Below the pieces are notes generated by a model. It saw only the letters and a program-made list of their open reading frames with translations, was not told where the DNA came from and made no database searches. A stretch of 64,000 nucleotides of DNA from Neisseriaceae bacterium (GTDB lineage: Bacteria; Pseudomonadota; Gammaproteobacteria; Burkholderiales; Neisseriaceae): contig JAGOQM010000002.1 in assembly GCA_017991555.1 (NCBI GenBank), positions 62,001-126,000 on the forward strand. Reading direction: 5' to 3'. Of the stretch, positions 1 to 8,063 are shown one piece after another (the first letter of the stretch is position 1; each line of letters opens with the position of its first letter). The translations under genes were made by a program, and so were the position numbers.

Positions 1-771
1 GCCTTCAGAACGATTCAAGCCGGCGATGCGGCCATTGTAAGCGCTGGCCATGACCACCTCTTTCGACACCAAGAACTGCAGCGGCTGGGCACCGGCCTCC
101 CACCACACAATGTGCGGCTTCAGCTGGTCTAGTTTTTTAAAGGCCCGATCAATGCCCGCTGGCGTCGACAAGGTTGGGTAAATCGCTTCTTTCGCCACGC
201 CATCGGCTAACAAGGCAAACTCCAACGCATATTTAGGCGACTTGCGTAAAGAACGCTTGCCCGGAAATTTCTGTACGTCCCAAAAGTCTGCCCACGACGT
301 GGGGGCTTCTTTTAAATAGTCGGCGTCATAGGCAATGGCCGTTGACCACACGATCGAGCCCACGCCACAGTCGTTCACTGCGCTGTCGATGTATTTGTCT
401 TTACCGCCCAATTTAGCCCAGTCCAGCTTTTCCAATAGGCCGTCGTCACAGCTGCGGGCCAAATCCTCGGCTTCCACCTGAACCACGTCCCAGTTAGGGT
501 TGCCGCCTTGCACCTTGGCTTGCAACACCCCATAGCCGCCATCGTAGTTTTCATCCAATAAGGGCTTGCCCGACTGGGCAATAAACGGCTTAAAATAAAT
601 CTCGCGCTGCGCGTCTTGGTAAGTGCCGCCCCACGAGGCCACGGTGAGGTCTCTAGAGCCGCCCTTAGGCGCCCCTTCCGACCCCGCAGCCGCCGAATCT
701 GCTGAACCGCCATTATTACAAGCCGCCAACAGCAAACTGCCCATCATCAATAAAAGATGTGTCGCTTTCAT
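1..771 (-). CDS. ABC transporter substrate-binding lipoprotein, polyamine type (C-terminus beyond window)
   Basis: Open frame from an ATG at 769-771 through the window edge (257 codons seen, stop not reached). It starts MKATHLLLMMGSLLLAAC, a signal peptide ending in a lipobox (LLAAC), followed by a Gly/Ser/Ala linker and then TVASWGGTYQDAQRE. That opening and the internal WDVVQVEAEDLARSCDDGLL are typical of spermidine/putrescine-like family 1 solute-binding proteins. A good ribosome site (GAAAGGAT) sits 8 bases upstream. It is the third gene of a minus-strand unit behind the kinase and PLP enzyme, so it probably captures the substrate those enzymes process. The ligand cannot be named; permease genes, if present, lie outside the window. 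Confidence 0.8.
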   Translation of the reverse strand, partial: MKATHLLLMMGSLLLAACNNGGSADSAAAGSEGAPKGGSRDLTVASWGGTYQDAQREIYFKPFIAQSGKPLLDENYDGGYGVLQAKVQGGNPNWDVVQVEAEDLARSCDDGLLEKLDWAKLGGKDKYIDSAVNDCGVGSIVWSTAIAYDADYLKEAPTSWADFWDVQKFPGKRSLRKSPKYALEFALLADGVAKEAIYPTLSTPAGIDRAFKKLDQLKPHIVWWEAGAQPLQFLVSKEVVMASAYNGRIAGLNRSEG

Positions 772-891
772 TTTTCGTATCCTTTCAACGCGCAAAGCGC
801 ATAAGTTTTCCTCTGACTTCTTAGACTACTGCTTTGAATGGGTACTGCTCAATCACACCTTGATCAAGTGCGTTTTTATGATGCGTTAGCG

Positions 892-2136
892 TTAGGTGCC
901 TAAAGCTTTTTTTAAACTGGTGAGTAAAATACCAACGTGCTCCTCATTAAAGGTTAAGGGCGGGCGAATCTTTAAGACCGCCATCGTCGGCCCCGAGTAA
1001 TTCAACAAAACCCCCGCATCGCGCAGGTCATTCACCACTCTCGCCGCGCGCGCTGCCGCCGTCTCTTTGCCATCTGGCGCCATTTGAATGCCCCAATACA
1101 GGCCCTCACCCCGAATGGCTTCTACCCCTAGCGAAGACAGCGCCTGGCCAAACTGCTGGCGGATCAACTGGCCCAGCCGCCCCACCTGCTCGGGCAACTG
1201 CCGCGTTTCTAACTCGTCCAAAACCGCCGTGGCCGCAGCCACCGCCACCGGATTGCCACCAAAGGTATTGAAATAACGGCCCTTGTCGGCAAAGGCTTGA
1301 ATCAAAGCCTCGCTCGCCACCACCGCGGCAATGGGGTAGCCATTGCCCATTGGCTTGCCCATGGTGACCAAATCTGGCGTCACGCCGGCATGATTAAAAC
1401 CCCACCAGCTTGGGCCCAAGCGGGCAAACCCGGTTTGCACTTCGTCAATAATCACCAACGCCCCCGCCGCATGCGTGGCCTGCACCGCCAAATCTAATGA
1501 GCCTTGGGCACAAGGATCAATGCCATCACTGGCCACGATTGGGTCGATGATGAAGGCACAAGGCTGGATGCCGTGGGCGGCCAAATCTTCAAAAGCCAAG
1601 CGCACATCGTTGCCAAAGCGGGCCCCCTCGCCCTCACCTTGCTCACTGCACGGAGGCGCCACCGTACGCACAAACGCCGAAACCGGGGCCAACGAGGGCG
1701 ACAGCTGCGCCAGTAAATGGCTCACCCCATGGTAGGCGTTGCTGGTCACCACAATGCCCTTGCCGCCGGTGGCTGCTTCGGCAATGCGAATGGCCAAATC
1801 ATTGGCTTCACTGCCGGTACAGGTCAGCATTAATTGGTTTAGGCCCGCCGGAAAGTGGCTCAGCAGGCGCTCGGCATAATCCAAAATCAAATGATGTAAA
1901 TACCGAGTATGGGTACACAACACCGATGCCTGCTCGGCCATCGCCGCCACCACCTTAGGATTGCAATGGCCCACCACCGGTACATTGTTGTAAGCATCCA
2001 AGAACCGTCGCCCTTGAGCGTCGTAAAGCCATACGTCTTCGGCGCGGACCGGATAAAAAGGCTCGTTATAAAACAAGCGATAGGCTGGCCCCAATACCTG
2101 ACGCCGGGATAATAAATCAGTCGCATTAACCACCAT
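892..2136 (-). CDS. Class III PLP-dependent aminotransferase / phospho-lyase-like enzyme
   Basis: 414 residues, full length for fold-type I class III enzymes. GSEAND (108-113) binds the cofactor phosphate, IIDEVQTGFARLG (D231) contacts the pyridine ring, and Lys261 in TMGKPMGNGYP is the Schiff-base lysine. Start has a strong GAGGAG site 5 bases upstream. The gene lies 36 bases behind a small-molecule kinase gene. In animals this pair makes hydroxylysine kinase plus 5-phosphohydroxylysine phospho-lyase (or ethanolamine-phosphate phospho-lyase), and many bacteria encode the two as one fusion. I infer that this enzyme acts on the phosphorylated product of the neighbouring kinase, possibly by phosphate elimination rather than transamination. 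An ordinary omega-amino acid transaminase is the alternative. Confidence 0.8.
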   Translation of the reverse strand: MVVNATDLLSRRQVLGPAYRLFYNEPFYPVRAEDVWLYDAQGRRFLDAYNNVPVVGHCNPKVVAAMAEQASVLCTHTRYLHHLILDYAERLLSHFPAGLNQLMLTCTGSEANDLAIRIAEAATGGKGIVVTSNAYHGVSHLLAQLSPSLAPVSAFVRTVAPPCSEQGEGEGARFGNDVRLAFEDLAAHGIQPCAFIIDPIVASDGIDPCAQGSLDLAVQATHAAGALVIIDEVQTGFARLGPSWWGFNHAGVTPDLVTMGKPMGNGYPIAAVVASEALIQAFADKGRYFNTFGGNPVAVAAATAVLDELETRQLPEQVGRLGQLIRQQFGQALSSLGVEAIRGEGLYWGIQMAPDGKETAAARAARVVNDLRDAGVLLNYSGPTMAVLKIRPPLTFNEEHVGILLTSLKKALGT

Positions 2137-2172
2137 AAACTCCTCATGTGTCGGAATAAGCTATTAAATAAG

Positions 2173-3210
2173 TTATTGAATGAACTGCTTCAGTAAGGCG
2201 ACAGCCTGATCGGTTGCCCGTAAAATATAGCGTTGGTTATCGGGAAATCGTTTCGCGCGCCATTTCGAAATCACAATGCGTTGAATTAGGCGCGCAATGA
2301 CCACGTCCAAAACCAACGCCCGCTCCTGCACCGTCAGCGGCACCTTGGCCTCATAGCCGGCGATCACCTCTTGCAAAGCCTGCTTGGCCTGATCGGACTC
2401 ATCCAACGCATAAGATGCAGCAATGGCCAACTCCACCACCCGCGGCGCCTGACACAAATCGCCAAAATCCAAAACCCCGGCAATCCGCCCCGCATCGCCT
2501 GCCGACACCACCGTATTGCTCTTGGATAGGTCGCCATGAATCACCTGCTGCGGCAGCTGCTGTAGCTGCGGCCACACCTGGGTTTCAAAATGCCCAAAAA
2601 AAGCCGCCATGTCCTGCTTGAGTGCCTCGTCTAAATCAATGTCGGCCAGCCAGTCGGTCAACTGCATGAGGTGCATGACGTCCCACAGCAGCACTCTGGC
2701 CAAAGCCGGGTGATCAAACCCAGCCAGCGCCACCACCATTTGGGCCGCCACATCACCAAACGAACGGTACAAGCCAGTGCTGGCCGGCAAGCCCAACACC
2801 GGATCGCCCTCGATAAAGGTGTACGCCCGTACGCGGCTTAGCTGATGGCTTTTGTGAAATAAGAATATGTCGGCGCCCTCGAGCGTGGGCAACGTTTGAG
2901 GCATTTGAACCTGATGCGATTGCTGCGCCAGCCAATGCAGTACCGCAATTTGCAAATCGGTTTCGGCCACGGTCTCGGCCGAATTAATAAACTTAAGCAC
3001 CATCGGCGCCTGGCCATCGGCCTGAACCAAATAATTCTTGTCGCGCTCTCCCCCTAATGGCTGCACCGTGCCTTCATAGCCATAAGCCTCTTTCGCCACA
3101 CGGGCGGCATCGGCCAAGTCCACATCGGGCGGTGCACAGGTTAAAACTTCAACCGCAGCAACATCTGTATTATGATGCTGGGGACGGACCCATTGATTCA
3201 TCTTCATCAT
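2173..3210 (-). CDS. Aminoglycoside-phosphotransferase-fold small-molecule kinase (hydroxylysine kinase-like)
   Basis: 345 residues with the APH/choline-kinase fold. VLKFINS (71-77) carries the ATP-anchoring lysine, VIHGDLSKSNTVV (HGD at 225-227) is the catalytic Brenner motif, and VLDFGD (D248) holds the metal-binding aspartate. Start ATG at 3210 has AAGG 7 bases upstream. It is the first gene of the minus-strand unit with the class III PLP enzyme and the binding protein, divergent from a GntR-FCD regulator. Antibiotic resistance is unlikely given this catabolic context. A role phosphorylating an amino-alcohol such as hydroxylysine or ethanolamine is inferred from the kinase/PLP-enzyme pairing, not from the sequence alone. 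Confidence 0.78.
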   Translation of the reverse strand: MMKMNQWVRPQHHNTDVAAVEVLTCAPPDVDLADAARVAKEAYGYEGTVQPLGGERDKNYLVQADGQAPMVLKFINSAETVAETDLQIAVLHWLAQQSHQVQMPQTLPTLEGADIFLFHKSHQLSRVRAYTFIEGDPVLGLPASTGLYRSFGDVAAQMVVALAGFDHPALARVLLWDVMHLMQLTDWLADIDLDEALKQDMAAFFGHFETQVWPQLQQLPQQVIHGDLSKSNTVVSAGDAGRIAGVLDFGDLCQAPRVVELAIAASYALDESDQAKQALQEVIAGYEAKVPLTVQERALVLDVVIARLIQRIVISKWRAKRFPDNQRYILRATDQAVALLKQFIQ

Positions 3211-3289
3211 GATTAACCTTATGAATTAATTGGAATGATTCTCGAGCGTGTATGACTCATTCAACGTGAGGCACCTGAAAATCAGTATA

Positions 3290-3319
3290 TTGACTATAAT
3301 GCATCATCGTCAATATAAT
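3290..3319 (+). promoter_or_regulatory. Sigma70-type promoter for the GntR gene in the divergent intergenic region
   Basis: TTGACT (3290-3295), 18-base spacer, TATAAT (3314-3319): near-consensus. It points to the GntR gene at 3425. The 8-mer ATGCATCA at 3299-3306, inside the spacer, recurs inverted as TGATGCAT at 3391-3398, so these may be operator half-sites. The whole 214-base region between the divergent genes is A+T rich. Confidence 0.6.
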
Positions 3320-3424
3320 GCCTATAAATTAAGTCTATATAAAACACAATAGATTGATTTTAAAAGAACTTTAATTTTGATTAAAATAAATGATGCATCT
3401 TAATAATTTAGAAAGGCATATAAT

Positions 3425-4084
3425 ATGCTCATCGAGGACAATATTGAACGCTTTGATAATAAAGGCGATTATGTCTACAGCCAGCTAGCGAACAACTTAA
3501 TCACGGGCGAACTGCTGCCGAATGAGCGTTTAAAAATCAGGGAATTGGCCAACACCATGGGCACCAGCGTCACCCCTGTCAGGGATGCGGTGCTGCGCAT
3601 GGTGCAAGAAGGGGTTTTTGTGCTGCATTCACCGCGCGACATCCGCGTGATTGACTTAACCCTGGCTGAATACTTAGAAATTCGCAGCATCCGCCTTGAA
3701 TTAGAAGGCATGGCCGCGGGTAAAGCGGCCTTACTGGCCACCAGCCATGATGTGGCGATTTTAGAAGGTATTTTGAAAGAAAATGAGCAGGCGCTGGCCA
3801 ACAATGACAGCAAGGCCTGTATTATTTTGAACCAGAAATTTCACTTTGAAATGTGCCGCATTGCGCAAATGCCCATTTTAATGGACGTTTTAAAGCGGCT
3901 TTGGATTAAAATTGGGCCATTGATTGCGCAAGTGTACATTTTGGGCGGGCGTGAGATGATCGATCATCATTACCCCATCCTACAGGCCATTCAAAATAAA
4001 GACCCCCAGGCCGCTCGCATCAGCATTCAAACCGACATTTTGTCCGGTGGCAAAGTCTTGCTCAAACACAAGATGGCCAAATAA
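3425..4084 (+). CDS. GntR-family transcriptional regulator, FCD (FadR) subfamily
   Basis: 219 residues. The N-terminal winged helix (residues about 10-75) includes the GntR signature LLPNERLKIRELANTMG and VTPVRDAVLRM. The C-terminal half is an all-helical FCD ligand domain, with LEIRSIRLELEGMAA and later histidines (HFEMCR, DHHYPIL) of the kind that bind metal in this family. AGAAAGG lies about 9 bases before the ATG. It is divergent from the kinase/PLP/binding-protein unit and most probably controls it in response to the substrate or a breakdown product. The ligand is unknown. Confidence 0.88.
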   Translation: MLIEDNIERFDNKGDYVYSQLANNLITGELLPNERLKIRELANTMGTSVTPVRDAVLRMVQEGVFVLHSPRDIRVIDLTLAEYLEIRSIRLELEGMAAGKAALLATSHDVAILEGILKENEQALANNDSKACIILNQKFHFEMCRIAQMPILMDVLKRLWIKIGPLIAQVYILGGREMIDHHYPILQAIQNKDPQAARISIQTDILSGGKVLLKHKMAK

Positions 4085-4106
4085 ACGCCGGCCCAACGCC
4101 CACAAA

Positions 4107-4140
4107 AAAACCCTGTCATGCCTAAGCACCACAGGGTTTT
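4107..4140. terminator. Bidirectional rho-independent terminator
   Basis: Arms AAAACCCTGT (4107-4116) and ACAGGGTTTT (4131-4140) pair perfectly with a 14-base loop. It lies between the convergent GntR gene and the iron alcohol dehydrogenase gene and can serve both. Confidence 0.8.
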
Positions 4141-4157
4141 GCCGTTTCTACACGCCC

Positions 4158-5330
4158 CTAATCAACCAAGCCTTGCCAGGCCGCCTGATAAATCGACGTC
4201 ACCGCCGCCTCATCTAACAGCATGGGGCTACGCGCCAACAAGCGCGTTTGCTTCAGTGCATCGGTCGTCAACGACGCAATCGCCGCCGCCTCGATGCCAT
4301 AGGCTTGTAAGGACTGGGCAATGCCCACATCACGCACCAAATCACGCAGCGCCGCCACACACCGCACCGATGCTTCTTCTGCCGACAACGCCGCCACCTC
4401 AAAACCCATGGCGTGATAAACCGTGCGCAACCGATCGGCACAGGCCGAACGAATGTGGTCCATCACATACGGCAACAGCACCGCATTCGACTCACCGTGG
4501 CTGAGGTGAAACTGACCGCCCAAGGGATAGGCCAAGGCATGCACCCCCGCCACCCCCGCATTAAAGAAAGCCACACCGGCCAAATAACTGCCGTAGCTCA
4601 TGTCGCTGCGCGCCTGCCGATCGGCGCCGTCAGTCACGGCCTGACGTAGGGCGCCGCTGATCAAGCCAATCGCCTGTAAGGCAAAGGCGTCGGTGATCGG
4701 ATTGGCGTTTACCGACACATAAGCCTCAACCGCATGAGTTAAGGCATCAATGCCGGTGGCGGCCGTCACCTTGGCCGGTACCGTCACCGTCAGTTCCGGA
4801 TCCACAATGGCCACGTCGGCCAACAGGTAATCATGGGCAATCACGTCTTTGCTGCTGGCCAAGGACAGCACCGAAATATTGGTGACCTCAGAGCCCGTGC
4901 CCGAAGTGGTTGGAATCATGATGGTGGGCAAGCCCTTATTGCTCAGCTGCTTGTGCCCGCTTAGGTTTAAATAATCCGCCACCAGCCCCTCATGCGTGGC
5001 CAACACCGCCACTAACTTAGCCAAGTCGATGGCGCTGCCACCGCCTAAGCCAATGACCAAATCGCAGTTTAAGGCCTTGGTGTCGGCCACCAGGCGTTCG
5101 CCCACGGCCAAGGGCGGCTCGGCCACCACTTCGCTGTTGATGAACACCTCGCAGCCGCAGCCCATGAGCTGCGCCTTAATTTGATCCGCCAGGCCCGACT
5201 GCGCCAAAAACGGATCGGTGACGATTAACACCCGCCTGGCTTGAAACTTCGCCACCTCGGCCGGCAAGGCCGCCAAGGCCCCCCAGCCATTATGGCTGGT
5301 GCCCACTAACTTGGTTTGATACTGAGTCAT
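4158..5330 (-). CDS. Iron-containing alcohol dehydrogenase (group III)
   Basis: 390 residues, full length for the family. GLGGGSAIDLAK (94-105) is the NAD-binding GGGS loop, and PTTSGTGSEVT (140-150) is conserved. Candidate metal ligands are D195 and H199 in GIDALTHAVEAY, H264 in GVHALAYPLG and H278 in HLSHGESN. A strong AGGAGG precedes the ATG. Only 18 bases separate it from the upstream permease stop, so the two are co-transcribed. Its substrate (an alcohol or aldehyde, perhaps from a sugar acid or polyol taken up by the permease) is not deducible from sequence. Confidence 0.88.
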   Translation of the reverse strand: MTQYQTKLVGTSHNGWGALAALPAEVAKFQARRVLIVTDPFLAQSGLADQIKAQLMGCGCEVFINSEVVAEPPLAVGERLVADTKALNCDLVIGLGGGSAIDLAKLVAVLATHEGLVADYLNLSGHKQLSNKGLPTIMIPTTSGTGSEVTNISVLSLASSKDVIAHDYLLADVAIVDPELTVTVPAKVTAATGIDALTHAVEAYVSVNANPITDAFALQAIGLISGALRQAVTDGADRQARSDMSYGSYLAGVAFFNAGVAGVHALAYPLGGQFHLSHGESNAVLLPYVMDHIRSACADRLRTVYHAMGFEVAALSAEEASVRCVAALRDLVRDVGIAQSLQAYGIEAAAIASLTTDALKQTRLLARSPMLLDEAAVTSIYQAAWQGLVD

Positions 5331-5348
5331 GTAACCTCCTTCGGCCTT

Positions 5349-6767
5349 TTAAGGCTCTTGATGTGTGTGTTTGGGGGCAGCATCGGCTGCATCGGCCTGG
5401 TCTTTGGTAAAGGTCTCATCCACCGAGCCCTTAAAGAAATCCTTGCCGTAAATCAGCAAGCACATCAACACCCCAGCCGCGAACGCCCAGCTTGCGCCCT
5501 TAATGCACAGAATCGCCGCGATCACGCCCGCGATGCCCAGATCGGTTTGGCTTTTTGCTTCCAGCACGCCGATCTTCACGTTGACATAGCCCTGAATCAA
5601 CAGGGTCAAGGCCAGGGCCACGCCCAAAATCGGCTCAACCAGGCTCACAATCGGCAACAGCAACAGGCCGGTATTCGTGCCCCAGCGGAATGAGCCCACG
5701 CCGCCAAAGAAAGAATCCATGGCTTTACGGCCCTTCTTCCAACGCTCCACCATCACCACCTGCATGGCCGACCATATCGGCCCACACATGGTCACGTCTG
5801 GGCCCAAAATGCTCATGAAGGCATTACGGCCACCAAACACCAAGTGGGCGCGCTCCGACTTGTATTCCACTTTTTCATCAGGGCGATATTTCTGCCCATC
5901 GGCCAGCAAGGCCTTGTTTTGTAAAATGTCACCGAACAGCACAATGTAGGCCGCCAACACCGTCGGCAAGGCCGTCACAAACATCATCAGCGGCGGCATG
6001 CCCAAGCCAAACACCGTGTATTCACGCCACAGGCGACCAAAGTCTGGCGCCGAAATGCCCCACTTAATCGTTGGCCAGCTCGCCTCGCCCGCCAAGGGCG
6101 CCACCACCACGGCCAGCAAAATGATCGGGAAAATGCCCAGCTTGGCGATCAGGCCCAACACCTTATTGCGCTTTTGCCACACGCTAAAATGCTTAGAGAA
6201 CAGCACGTAAAACGCAATCCCCACCGCAATGGTGATGCTGACGGGGAAGGTTTCAAAGCGGCCGCCCACTTGGAAAATCGAAATAATGGCCGCCAAACCG
6301 GCGCCCATCACAATGCCGGCCTTCATGGCGCTGGGAATAAAGCGAATCAGCTTCGAGGCTAGGCCCGTCGTGCCCAGCAAAATACACATCACCCCCAGCG
6401 TCATCTGAAACGCAATGAGGGAATGCACCCGCTCCGGCCCCTCGGGAAACTGTTGGCAATACATGATGATCAACGGAATCGCCGGCGTGATCCAACCCGG
6501 CACGCAAGGGTCACCCAATAAGTGGTGGGCCAAATAAAACAGGCCGTTCAGCATCACAATCGCCAAGGCCACCTCAAACGGCATGCCCAAGAGCTGAATC
6601 AACAGCGGAATCGCGGCCAGATCCACGGCGCACATCAACAGGCCTTGAATGTAATCCGGCCACTCAAACTTATAGTGTATAAACGGCAGACGCAGATGGA
6701 ACGGCCCCAAGGGAATATGGGGCGCCTCCTCTCCTTCTACACGGTCTTTCCATTTGGCAAAGCTCAT
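5349..6767 (-). CDS. Multi-pass membrane permease, family uncertain
   Basis: 472 residues with about 11-12 hydrophobic segments from residue 37 to 452, and charged cytoplasmic ends. Segments such as FIPSAMKAGIVMGAGLAAI and the GD-containing LFGDILQNKALL recall the NCS2/SulP-type transporter fold, but I do not recognise a characterised family member. AAGGAG lies 6 bases before the ATG. The gene is downstream of a LacI regulator and a 36-bp palindrome and heads a two-gene operon with the alcohol dehydrogenase. It therefore probably imports the compound oxidised or reduced by that enzyme. Confidence 0.65.
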   Translation of the reverse strand: MSFAKWKDRVEGEEAPHIPLGPFHLRLPFIHYKFEWPDYIQGLLMCAVDLAAIPLLIQLLGMPFEVALAIVMLNGLFYLAHHLLGDPCVPGWITPAIPLIIMYCQQFPEGPERVHSLIAFQMTLGVMCILLGTTGLASKLIRFIPSAMKAGIVMGAGLAAIISIFQVGGRFETFPVSITIAVGIAFYVLFSKHFSVWQKRNKVLGLIAKLGIFPIILLAVVVAPLAGEASWPTIKWGISAPDFGRLWREYTVFGLGMPPLMMFVTALPTVLAAYIVLFGDILQNKALLADGQKYRPDEKVEYKSERAHLVFGGRNAFMSILGPDVTMCGPIWSAMQVVMVERWKKGRKAMDSFFGGVGSFRWGTNTGLLLLPIVSLVEPILGVALALTLLIQGYVNVKIGVLEAKSQTDLGIAGVIAAILCIKGASWAFAAGVLMCLLIYGKDFFKGSVDETFTKDQADAADAAPKHTHQEP

Positions 6768-6810
6768 GACGTTCTCCTTCGCATGACGTAGTGCATGCGC
6801 TTATTTGTTA

Positions 6811-6846
6811 TGTATACGTATTCATTTGCAAATGAATACGTATACA
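6811..6846. promoter_or_regulatory. 36-bp perfect palindrome, probable LacI-family operator
   Basis: TGTATACGTATTCATTTG (6811-6828) is followed immediately by its exact reverse complement (6829-6846). It lies between the lacI-type gene stop (6864) and the permease start (6767), about 44 bases from the permease ATG. LacI-family repressors bind such dyads. Being directly after the regulator gene it could also fold as an RNA hairpin, but it has no long T tract. Confidence 0.7.
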
Positions 6847-6863
6847 TTCTAAGCTAAAAATTT

Positions 6864-7880
6864 TCAGTTCGACAAGTCCCGCGTGGTCTTTCGCGCAAAA
6901 ACAGTCACAGGCAGGGTCTGCGCCACCGGCTCCGTGGCCGGATTTTGCAGCTGCGCCACCAGCGCTTGAATCGCCACCAGGCCTAGGTTTTGCCCACATT
7001 CAACCCCAACCGTGGTCAGCCCAATGGCGTGGTGTTGGCTTAAGCCCACATTGTCGATGCCGGTGACGCTCACCGCCTGCGGGCAATCGATGCCCAAGGC
7101 GCTTAAGGCATCCAACACCTCAATGGCGATCGCATCGGTGGCCGCCACAATCGCCGTCGGCCGGTTTTCTCCCTGCTGCGACTGCCACAACAGCTGGCGC
7201 AAGCCAGCCTGATCTAAATCATCGCGATTCACCACCCACGGCGCGGGCAATGTTTCAACAACATGGTTCAGCACATGGGCCTGATGGGCGCCCTGAAAAC
7301 CCTGTAAACGATTGGCAAAGGTGCTGGTATTGCGGCTGCCGCCCAGCCACAGCATGCGCCGATGGCCGAGGCCAAACAGGTACTCATACACCAGCCGCCC
7401 CGCCTGCACATTGTCCATTTCCACAAAGCAGCGGTTGTTTTGGTGTTTGCGGTTGTAGGTCACAAAGGGGATTTTGAGGCGCGACAGCTGCGCAAAAATC
7501 GGATCGTCCCACAACACGCACGACATGATGATGCCGTCGGCCTTATTGGCCAAGGCCGCCTGATAAACTTCGGTGATTTTATTGTCGGTGACAAAATGCA
7601 CGTTGACGGCGTAGCCACTCTGGTTGGCGTAGCGCACAATGGCCGCGGTCGAATCCACAAAAAACGGATTGTCCAAGGGGCCAGACAAAAGGGTAATGGT
7701 TTGCGTCTTGCCGCTGACCAGCTGGCGCGCGCTGGCGTCGGGAATGTAGTTTAAGCGCTCGATTGCCTGCTGCACCCGCAGCCGCGTCTCATCCCGCACC
7801 AACTCAGGCGTGTTCAACACTCGCGACACAGTGGCCTGGGACACCCCAGCCAGTTTGGCAACGTCTTTAGAAGAAGGCAT
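6864..7880 (-). CDS. LacI-family transcriptional regulator
   Basis: 338 residues. The N-terminal helix-turn-helix (SSKDVAKLAGVSQATVSRVL) and hinge helix are canonical. Residues about 60-330 form a periplasmic-binding-protein-like effector domain (ITLLSGPLDNPFF, DGIIMSC, HRRMLWLGG, TAIVAATDAIAIEVL). A GAAAG site precedes the ATG. It is immediately upstream of, and in the same direction as, the permease/alcohol dehydrogenase operon, with the 36-bp palindrome between them. It is likely a local repressor of that operon, released by the transported compound. Confidence 0.9.
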   Translation of the reverse strand: MPSSKDVAKLAGVSQATVSRVLNTPELVRDETRLRVQQAIERLNYIPDASARQLVSGKTQTITLLSGPLDNPFFVDSTAAIVRYANQSGYAVNVHFVTDNKITEVYQAALANKADGIIMSCVLWDDPIFAQLSRLKIPFVTYNRKHQNNRCFVEMDNVQAGRLVYEYLFGLGHRRMLWLGGSRNTSTFANRLQGFQGAHQAHVLNHVVETLPAPWVVNRDDLDQAGLRQLLWQSQQGENRPTAIVAATDAIAIEVLDALSALGIDCPQAVSVTGIDNVGLSQHHAIGLTTVGVECGQNLGLVAIQALVAQLQNPATEPVAQTLPVTVFARKTTRDLSN

Positions 7881-8016
7881 GGCTTACTTTCGATGGCAAT
7901 ACGGTCAAATAACATCAGGCGTAGGCCGCGCAACACGGCCCTCTGGCCACAATCTTACCTGATTTTCGGGCCACTGCCCACGCAGCACCCACCCGGTCAC
8001 ATGAATCAAACAAAAG

Positions 8017-8044
8017 GCCCCGCCTGAACGCATCAGAGCGGGGC
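8017..8044 (-). terminator. Rho-independent terminator of the triple-Rid gene
   Basis: GCCCCGC (8017-8023) pairs with GCGGGGC (8038-8044). On the minus strand the stem is followed by TTTTGTTTG. It sits 20 bases past the Rid gene stop and separates it from lacI. Confidence 0.75.
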
Positions 8045-8063
8045 TGCCATGTTTATTCAGCAC

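Noticed and set aside
2173..3210. Aminoglycoside resistance gene
   Set aside because: The fold is shared, but the operon with a PLP enzyme, binding protein and GntR regulator indicates metabolism.
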